Positions 1 to 4,444 of a stretch of DNA of 5,670 nucleotides are shown here, in pieces. How positions within the stretch are numbered: the stretch's first letter is position 1; each line of letters opens with the position of its first letter. The notes under the pieces were generated by a model, which was given only the letters and a program-made list of their open reading frames with translations, did not search any database and was not told where the DNA came from. Origin of the DNA: Gammaproteobacteria bacterium (GTDB lineage Bacteria; Pseudomonadota; Gammaproteobacteria; UBA6429; Thiohalophilaceae). Made by a program: the position numbers and the translations under genes. The DNA lies in the NCBI GenBank assembly GCA_011052165.1, contig DRJN01000405.1, positions 1 through 5,670 of the forward strand. Reading direction: 5' to 3'.

Positions 1-15
1 ATAAACCACAAGATA

Positions 16-72
16 AGTACCTTCACGAAATAATTTTCTGCAAAATGCACAGAAAATCATTTCTAAGGTACT
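16..72. repeat. Long imperfect inverted repeat (hairpin-forming)
   Basis: Two arms face each other around a 9-base loop (41-49). The inner stem pairs 27-40 with 50-63, with one mismatch over 14 positions (the A at 32 against the C at 58). The outer stem pairs AGTACCTT (16-23) with AAGGTACT (65-72), 8 of 8. The stems are separated by an asymmetric internal loop, CAC (24-26) against a single T (64). The arms are AT-rich and no T-run follows on either strand, so it does not look like a standard intrinsic terminator. It may be a small non-coding mobile element, an RNA structure or a relic of a larger element. The pairing is read directly; its role is unknown. Confidence 0.6.
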
Positions 73-133
73 AATAGGACGTGGAGTATGCGGGCTGGGA
101 AACGCAAAGCGTCACAGGCGCGTCCTTCGGTCC

Positions 134-184
134 CCCAATAAATTACTGCGGATTATTGGGCTTCATAAATCTCATTCAGCCCAA
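134..184. repeat. Overlapping inverted repeats, probable degenerate intergenic repeat
   Basis: CCCAATAA (134-141) pairs with TTATTGGG (153-160), and the overlapping TTGGGCT (156-162) pairs with AGCCCAA (178-184), so two hairpins compete for the same central bases. The second one followed by GCTACATTTG resembles, from memory, a degraded member of the short TTGGGCT...AGCCCAACCTAC repeats scattered through many proteobacterial genomes. It lies just downstream of the DsrE gene on the minus strand but lacks a T-run, so a terminator role is not supported. Confidence 0.45.
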
Positions 185-213
185 GCTACATTTGATGTGA
201 AATAAATTTTTTT

Positions 214-567
214 TCAGAAAACCATAACCTGGTCGCTGTCCTTGACCCAGACGGCCAACGCCTTCATGGAACCCCGTTCGATACCCTCGATCATGCTCGC
301 CTCATCAATGGCGCAACCATCCAGCGCCATACCACAGGCCCGTACCTCAAGGCCATATTCGATTAGCTCAGAAAGCAGAATTTCAAGATTCACCATAGCT
401 TCCGGCGGTTGCTGGTTCCTGCGTCCAACTTCAACCCCGTCATCAAGCAGATGTACCCGCACATCCATGTCTTCTATTAATGCCGCACCGGCAAAACGCA
501 GGGCATGCCAGGCTTTGTTGTTGGATTGATAGGGCGCGTTTTGAATAACAATTGTGACGGTGGACAT
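214..567 (-). CDS. DsrE/DsrF-like family small protein
   Basis: This 117-residue soluble protein resembles the DsrE family (COG1553 type), whose members bind or relay sulfur as cysteine persulfides or act as small accessory factors. The N-terminus STVTIVIQNAPY is a typical first beta strand. The C-terminal half carries VRACGMALDGCAI (residues 76-87), matching the family's cysteine-bearing segment, then IEGIERGSMKALAVWVKDSDQVMVF, the usual tail of the fold. Cysteines are C78 and C85; C78 is at the position expected for the sulfur-binding residue. The ATG at 567 is chosen because GAGAGAGG lies just upstream with about 7 bases of spacing; a start 12 codons further upstream has no such support and would place a hairpin inside the gene. 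It is the last gene of the minus-strand series, about 200 bp after the DedA-rhodanese gene. Family assignment is fairly secure; its partner and substrate are not known. No DsrF or DsrH partner is visible. Confidence 0.85.
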   Translation of the reverse strand: MSTVTIVIQNAPYQSNNKAWHALRFAGAALIEDMDVRVHLLDDGVEVGRRNQQPPEAMVNLEILLSELIEYGLEVRACGMALDGCAIDEASMIEGIERGSMKALAVWVKDSDQVMVF

Positions 568-579
568 GGTTTTACCTCT

Positions 580-614
580 CTCAAATAAACAACCCCGCAG
601 CAAGCTGGCGGGGT
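580..614 (-). terminator. Terminator-like hairpin in the leader of the DsrE gene
   Basis: ACCCCGC (592-598) pairs perfectly with GCGGGGT (608-614), and AGC/GCT extends the stem inside it with one bulged G (607) and a tiny loop. Read on the minus strand, the GC-rich stem is followed by TGTTTATTT, a T-rich tract, which is the shape of an intrinsic terminator. It would end transcripts coming from the DedA-rhodanese gene. It stands only about 25 bases before the DsrE start codon and right before its ribosome binding site, so it could also act as an attenuator or 5' stabilising hairpin. Confidence 0.5.
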
Positions 615-622
615 ATTAAGTG

Positions 623-712
623 GTAGCATGCTGATGGGTTTCCCTTCGCTCTACCCATCCTACTGCTTTTCGCTGCAAGCAGCGGGGAATGACACCCAAA
701 GAGATTTAGTCA
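623..712. repeat. Dispersed intergenic repeat, copy A
   Basis: Positions 644-712 align without gaps to 3435-3503, about 59 of 69 positions identical by hand count. The left part has GATGGGT (633-639) facing ACCCATC (653-659), and outer GTAG (623-626) facing CTAC (660-663), giving a hairpin around TTCGCTCT. From general knowledge, this GTAGGATGGGTAGAGCGAAG-type sequence is a widespread short repeat in proteobacterial genomes. The right part has a second perfect dyad, CGCTGC AA GCAGCG (671-684), followed by GGGGAAT. Short peptides that can be translated across it are not genes. It fills the gap between the DedA-rhodanese and DsrE genes. Confidence 0.75.
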
Positions 713-766
713 GAATATGGTTGAGCACCAAATATTCGTATCTCCTGCCAATCTATCTTATTCCCT

Positions 767-1729
767 CTATTCAGTCGGATATCCCTGTTCGTTCCAGTCT
801 GTCATACCCATCTTCGCCACATGCACATCGCTAAAGCCTTTTTGCGCCAGTATTTGCGCGGCTTTCGCTGATTTGCGATTAGTGCGGCAAATGGTGACAA
901 TGGTTCTTTCCAGATAATCATCCAGTTCATGAATGCGCGTTTCGAGTTCTTCCAGCGGCAGCAATCTGGAGCCGGCAATATGTCCCTGGTCGCCCGTATA
1001 GTCTTTCGGTGTACGCACATCCAGTACCAAAACATCCTCATCAGCATCCAGTTTATTTTTAAGTTCCGGGATCGTGATCATGGGTTTGCTGCGCAGTTTA
1101 CCAATCAGGCGCGGCAAGAAACTCACCACGGCCAGCAGCGCCAACGCCAGCATGGCTTTCTGTACGATGCCTTCTCCACCGGTTGCCGCTTCGCGGCCAA
1201 TATAGCCCAGGTAGGTATAAGCAAGAGCGCCGGGCAACATGCATATATAGGTGGCGACAATGTATTGGCTGAAACTTATGCGGGTCAGACCCAGGGCATA
1301 ATTCAACAGGTTAAAGGGGAATAAGGGCACCAGACGGGTAAAAGCGATGAAACGCCAGCCTTCATTTTCGACTCCGTTTATTAATTGTTTCATCCATCCG
1401 CCGGCTTTTTGTTCCACCCAGGCGGACGCCAGATAGCGTGCGGCAAGGAAGGAAATCATCGCGCCGAGGGTTGCAGCAGTGAGATTATAGAAGGTGCCCA
1501 ACAGCGGTCCGAACAGGGCGCCGCCGGCCAGAGTCAGCATCGATCCCGGTATAAAAAAAATCGTACCCAGTATGTAAACCAACATAAATAACAACGGCCC
1601 GGCCGCACCTGCTCCCTGCACCCATGCCTCCAGTGCAGCAGTATTCATCTGATCCCGATACATTACCGCCAGGCCAATACCGGCAAGTAGTACAATGAGC
1701 AGGCTAAAGCGCAATAATTTTGAGTTCAT
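767..1729 (-). CDS. DedA/TVP38-TMEM64 family membrane protein fused to a rhodanese domain
   Basis: This 320-residue inner-membrane protein has two parts. Residues 1-210 are a VTT/SNARE-associated (TVP38/TMEM64, DedA-like) domain: a hydrophobic segment at about 7-23, the signature PGSMLTLAGGALFGPLLG (61-78), a second conserved stretch RLVPLFPFNLLNYALGLTRI (132-151), and further membrane segments at about 155-175 and 190-207. DedA-type proteins are linked to lipid translocation, membrane homeostasis and, in some bacteria, selenite or metalloid resistance. Residues 216-320 are a single rhodanese domain with LDVRTPKDY (236-244) and the active loop CRTNRKSA, the catalytic cysteine being C281. Such domains carry sulfur as cysteine persulfide and probably face the cytoplasm here. 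The ATG is preceded by AGGAAACATC, a good ribosome binding site. The gene begins 21 bp after the desaturase stop, so the two are probably co-transcribed. The fusion recurs in proteobacteria as far as I recall; the transported or modified substrate is unknown. Confidence 0.9.
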   Translation of the reverse strand: MNSKLLRFSLLIVLLAGIGLAVMYRDQMNTAALEAWVQGAGAAGPLLFMLVYILGTIFFIPGSMLTLAGGALFGPLLGTFYNLTAATLGAMISFLAARYLASAWVEQKAGGWMKQLINGVENEGWRFIAFTRLVPLFPFNLLNYALGLTRISFSQYIVATYICMLPGALAYTYLGYIGREAATGGEGIVQKAMLALALLAVVSFLPRLIGKLRSKPMITIPELKNKLDADEDVLVLDVRTPKDYTGDQGHIAGSRLLPLEELETRIHELDDYLERTIVTICRTNRKSAKAAQILAQKGFSDVHVAKMGMTDWNEQGYPTE

Positions 1730-1750
1730 GATGTTTCCTGCTAAGTCGGC

Positions 1751-2602
1751 TCAAGATTTTTCATTCCATTGGCGGCGATTAATAACGTAACTATTGAGCT
1801 TGCCCATAAAAGGCATACTCAACATACCCGTTATCCAGGTACTCTGTTTCAGTTCACGAAATTTATGGATGCCAATAGTCATACCCTGATGACCCGCTCG
1901 GGGCTGCTCGCGGTAAGTACCAAACAATCGATCCCACCAACTAAGGTTAAATCCGAAATTACTGTTAGCTTCATCATCTTCCACCGAGTGATGTACCCGA
2001 TGCATATCCGGAGTGACGACAAAAAAACGCAGCAGACTATCCAGCTCTTTAGGCAAACCCACATTGCCGTGATTGAACATAGCCATGGCATTAAGTACAA
2101 CTTCAAAAATAATCACCGCCACCACAGACGGACCCAATAACAAAATGGTGGCAAATTTGATCAGCATGGAAAGAATGATCTCAAGAGGATGAAAACGCGC
2201 CCCGGTAGTGACATCGTAGTCAAGATCGGCATGATGTACCCGATGCAACCGCCAGAGTACCGGGATGGCATGCACCATTACATGCTGTAGATAGATGATG
2301 AAGTCCATGATAATGACGGCGGCAATGATCGCTGCAAAATCCGGTACCGCATAGTAATTAAACAGGCCCCAGCCCTGCTGATGAGCAAACGCGGCCACCC
2401 CCACCGCCGCCGCAGGAAACAGCAGACGCAGGATAAAGCTGTTCAGAAAAACCAGTCCCAGATTGTTGGCCCAGCGAAGTAATTTCGAGACCCGCAAGGC
2501 CCGCCGTGGCGCCCTCCATTCCCATACTGCCATCAGGATGAATACCCCGAAAAAAAAGCTGAGTCGAATAGTCACCTCATGGGTCAGTACAAAGTCCGTC
2601 AT
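1751..2602 (-). CDS. Sterol desaturase / fatty acid hydroxylase superfamily membrane protein
   Basis: This is a 283-residue integral membrane di-iron oxygenase-type protein. The histidine clusters that hold the metal centre are present in order: HVMVH (H107, H111), HRVHH (H120, H123, H124), H138, NHGN (H178) and a second HRVHH (H201, H204, H205). Hydrophobic segments lie at about 13-27, 46-73, 88-106 and 145-172. The family hydroxylates or desaturates lipid chains, sterols or hopanoid- and carotenoid-like lipids with O2; the substrate cannot be read from sequence. An in-frame ATG at 2680 would add 26 hydrophobic residues. The ATG at 2602 is preferred because MTDFVLTHEVTIRL fits the usual family N-terminus and leaves a 124-bp divergent intergenic region, though its ribosome site (GAGAGA, about 10 bases off) is only moderate. 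It leads the minus-strand operon with the DedA-rhodanese gene and diverges from the ArsR-rhodanese gene, sharing its likely operator. Confidence 0.88.
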   Translation of the reverse strand: MTDFVLTHEVTIRLSFFFGVFILMAVWEWRAPRRALRVSKLLRWANNLGLVFLNSFILRLLFPAAAVGVAAFAHQQGWGLFNYYAVPDFAAIIAAVIIMDFIIYLQHVMVHAIPVLWRLHRVHHADLDYDVTTGARFHPLEIILSMLIKFATILLLGPSVVAVIIFEVVLNAMAMFNHGNVGLPKELDSLLRFFVVTPDMHRVHHSVEDDEANSNFGFNLSWWDRLFGTYREQPRAGHQGMTIGIHKFRELKQSTWITGMLSMPFMGKLNSYVINRRQWNEKS

Positions 2603-2680
2603 TGTCAATAATCTCTCTATAAAGATGAAGATGGAGCTTGCCACATCCACAAGTAATGCTAAAATTGTTGTAGCGATCAT

Positions 2681-2704
2681 TTATTCAATAGATCTCTTGA
2701 ATAA
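2681..2704. promoter_or_regulatory. Probable ArsR-type operator in the divergent promoter region
   Basis: TTATTCAA (2681-2688) and TTGAATAA (2697-2704) are perfect inverted copies, and the palindrome AGATCT (2690-2695) sits exactly at the centre, so 22 of 24 positions obey the dyad; only the pair 2689/2696 fails. ArsR/SmtB-family dimers bind AT-rich dyads of this size, often with TTCA/TGAA arms. It lies 22 bp before the ArsR-rhodanese start codon and 78 bp before the preferred desaturase start, so one bound dimer could block both directions. The dyad is seen directly; the binding protein is inferred from its neighbour. No convincing -35/-10 pair was identified on either strand. Confidence 0.65.
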
Positions 2705-2726
2705 TAGAATAGAGGATTTTCAAAAT

Positions 2727-3386
2727 ATGTCAAGCCCCCATTTTAAACAGGATTTATTTACGCAGTTTGCTCGCGTAGGGAAAGCATTGAGCAACGCCAA
2801 CCGGCTGGAGTTAATTGAGTTTCTAGCCCAGGGCGAGCGTAGTGTCGATGAACTGGCCAGAGTTTCCGGCCTCAGTGTCGCCAACACCTCGCAGCATTTG
2901 CAGCAATTACGCCAGGCCGGACTGGTGACCTCCCGCAAGCAAGGTCTGAAAGTTTTCTACACGCTGAGCGGTGACGATGTCATTGGTCTGCTGGAAGCCG
3001 TCCGGGGCGTCGCAGAACGGCATCTGGCTGAAGTGAATCAACTGGTAAAAACCTACCTCACCGTCAAGGACAATCTGGAAGCGGTGCCCGCCCGGGAACT
3101 GTTGAAGCGCGCGCGCGAAGGACTGGTCACCGTGCTGGACGTGCGTCCACCGGAAGAATATGCTGCCGGCCATGTACCCGGTGCGGTTAATGTACCGCTC
3201 AGCGAACTGGAACAGCATCTTGATAAGATCGATCCCCATCAGGAGGTCGTCGCCTACTGTCGCGGTCCCCACTGCGTCCTGGCCTTCGATGCCGTCGCGC
3301 GTCTGCGGGAAAAAGGCCTGAAAGCCCGCCGTCTGGAAGACGGCTTCCCCGAATGGAAAAAAGCGGGACTCCCGGTTGAGACATAA
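2727..3386 (+). CDS. ArsR-family transcriptional regulator with C-terminal rhodanese domain
   Basis: This is a 219-residue fusion regulator. Residues 8-100 form an ArsR-type winged helix: NANRLELIEFLAQGERSVDELA, the recognition helix region SVANTSQHLQQLRQAGLV (50-67) and the wing TSRKQGLKVFYTLS. Residues 120-219 form a rhodanese domain with LDVRPPEEYAAGHVPGA (137-153) and active loop CRGPHC (C178, C183). The protein has only these two cysteines. The classical ELCVCDL metal site of ArsR is replaced by SVDELARV, and the cysteine pair of BigR/SqrR-type persulfide sensors in the winged helix is missing too. If it senses thiols, persulfides or metalloids it must do so through the rhodanese loop, which is inference. 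The ATG at 2727 is chosen because AGAGGA ends 10 bases upstream and MSSPHFKQDLFTQFARVGKALSNANR is the normal family start; the reading frame runs open further upstream only because it lies opposite the desaturase gene. It diverges from that gene across a strong dyad and precedes arsM. Confidence 0.92.
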   Translation: MSSPHFKQDLFTQFARVGKALSNANRLELIEFLAQGERSVDELARVSGLSVANTSQHLQQLRQAGLVTSRKQGLKVFYTLSGDDVIGLLEAVRGVAERHLAEVNQLVKTYLTVKDNLEAVPARELLKRAREGLVTVLDVRPPEEYAAGHVPGAVNVPLSELEQHLDKIDPHQEVVAYCRGPHCVLAFDAVARLREKGLKARRLEDGFPEWKKAGLPVET

Positions 3387-3434
3387 CAGGCTGACAAACG
3401 AACATGCCGGCGGATTTTCCTTCTGGACTTTACG

Positions 3435-3503
3435 CTTCGCTCTACCTATCCTACCGTTTTTCTCTGCAAGCAGCGGGGAATCACAGCCCAAAAGATTAAC
3501 TCA
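3435..3503. repeat. Dispersed intergenic repeat, copy B
   Basis: This is the second copy of the repeat at 644-712, same orientation, ungapped, with about 10 differences in 69 positions. The shared core includes CTTCGCTCTACC, ATCCTAC, CTGCAAGCAGCGGGGAAT and AGATT. The hairpin of the left half is weaker than in copy A because the GATGGGT arm is absent and the facing arm reads ACCTATC; the second dyad has lost one pair (CTCTGC against GCAGCG). It occupies half of the 138-bp gap between the ArsR-rhodanese stop and the arsM start and ends 8 bp before the arsM ribosome binding site. Confidence 0.75.
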
Positions 3504-3524
3504 TCCATCACAGGAATATCACTC

Positions 3525-4394
3525 ATGAACCATAAAACACCCGATAGCTGCTGTGGCACCGCCGCCTCTGAACAAACAGGGGACAGCCAACATAGCCAGA
3601 ATGACGACATCCGGAACCATGTCCGCGATAGTTACGCCCAGGTCGCCGAAGCCAGTAATAATGGCGAAGGCTGCGGAATCGAATCCTCCTGTTGTGGGGT
3701 TTCCGCCGAACTGGACATCAACACCCTGAACTCCCTGCGCCTTGGCTATAGTGAAAGCGACATGGAGAGTGTTCCGGAAGGCGCTGACATGGGACTGGGC
3801 TGTGGTAATCCCCATGCCATCGCCAGCCTGAAACCGGGTGACCATGTGGTTGACCTTGGCAGTGGCGGCGGTTTCGATGTTTTTCTCGCCGCCCGGGAAG
3901 TCGGTGAAAACGGCCGGGTTATCGGTATCGACATGACCCCGGCCATGATTAGCAAGGCGCGCAATAACGCCGATAAAGCGGATTTTAGCAATGTCGAATT
4001 TCGACTGGGCGAAATTGAGTACCTACCGATTGCCGACAACAGCGTCGATGTTATCATCTCCAACTGTGTCATCAATCTGTCTCCTGACAAGGCTCAGGTA
4101 TTCCGCGATGCCTTTCGTATACTGAAACCACAGGGTCGACTGGCTATTTCAGATGTCGTAGCCGCAATCGAGTTACCGGAAGAAATGCGCAATGATAAAA
4201 AATTACATGCCGGCTGCATGGCGGGTGCATCCCTGATTGAAGATCTTCACAACATGCTGCAACAAGCGGGTTTTAAAGAGATTGAAATCACCCCTAAAGA
4301 CGAATCCCGCGAATTTATTCGTGACTGGGCACCCGATACCAACGTAGAAGACTATGTTCTGTCAGCCTATATCCAGGCACTCAAACCCTCCTGA
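3525..4394 (+). CDS. arsM: Arsenite S-adenosylmethionine methyltransferase
   Basis: This 289-residue cytosolic enzyme transfers methyl groups from S-adenosylmethionine to trivalent arsenic, giving mono-, di- and trimethylated species. The Rossmann methyltransferase core has motif I VVDLGSGGGFD (108-118) and the acidic GIDMTP (D136) that holds SAM. The three arsenic-binding cysteines of the ArsM family are in place: GLGCGNP (C93), SNCVINLS (C181) and HAGCMAGA (C231). The N-terminal region carries five more cysteines, C9-C10 (SCCG), C50 and C56-C57 (SSCCG); the latter pair matches the extra N-terminal cysteines of known ArsM proteins. The C-terminus (about 245-289) ends in a short domain with DWAPDTNVEDYVLSAYIQALKP, typical of the family. 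The start codon is preceded by AGGA with 9 bases of spacing. It follows the ArsR-rhodanese gene on the same strand, so co-transcription and arsenic- or sulfur-linked control are likely but not shown, because a repeat lies between them. Confidence 0.95.
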   Translation: MNHKTPDSCCGTAASEQTGDSQHSQNDDIRNHVRDSYAQVAEASNNGEGCGIESSCCGVSAELDINTLNSLRLGYSESDMESVPEGADMGLGCGNPHAIASLKPGDHVVDLGSGGGFDVFLAAREVGENGRVIGIDMTPAMISKARNNADKADFSNVEFRLGEIEYLPIADNSVDVIISNCVINLSPDKAQVFRDAFRILKPQGRLAISDVVAAIELPEEMRNDKKLHAGCMAGASLIEDLHNMLQQAGFKEIEITPKDESREFIRDWAPDTNVEDYVLSAYIQALKPS

Positions 4395-4444
4395 CAGCAC
4401 ACCCGGAATCAGCACATAACAGAAAAAACAGGGATAGCAGTGGA

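Noticed and set aside
91..136. Possible structured RNA or tRNA-like segment around ACGCAAAGCGT
   Set aside because: Only a short 4-bp stem (102-105 with 109-112) is seen. There is no cloverleaf, no T-loop consensus and no known riboswitch core.
623..712. CRISPR or tandem array made of the shared repeat
   Set aside because: There are only two copies, about 2.8 kb apart, with no regular spacers and no cas genes.
628..834. Short plus-strand reading frame of 68 codons
   Set aside because: It translates the repeat element at 623-712 and then runs antisense into the rhodanese end of the DedA fusion. It has no ribosome binding site and no protein-like pattern beyond the repeat.
2698..2710. TAGAAT (2705-2710) as the -10 box of the ArsR-rhodanese promoter
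   Set aside because: A start point from it would fall at about 2717, after the AGAGGA ribosome binding site at 2711-2716, and no -35 match is correctly spaced.
2463..2726. Upstream extension of the ArsR-rhodanese reading frame
   Set aside because: The extra 88 codons lie opposite the N-terminal coding part of the desaturase gene and across the operator dyad. The ATG at 2727 has a ribosome binding site and the normal family N-terminus.
2907..3491. 194-codon minus-strand frame opposite the ArsR-rhodanese gene
   Set aside because: It is a shadow of a clearly real gene with a GC-rich third-position bias. Its product shows no recognisable domain.
3746..4090. Minus-strand frames opposite arsM
   Set aside because: They overlap the conserved methyltransferase motifs on the other strand and are low-complexity R/S/P-rich translations typical of antisense frames.
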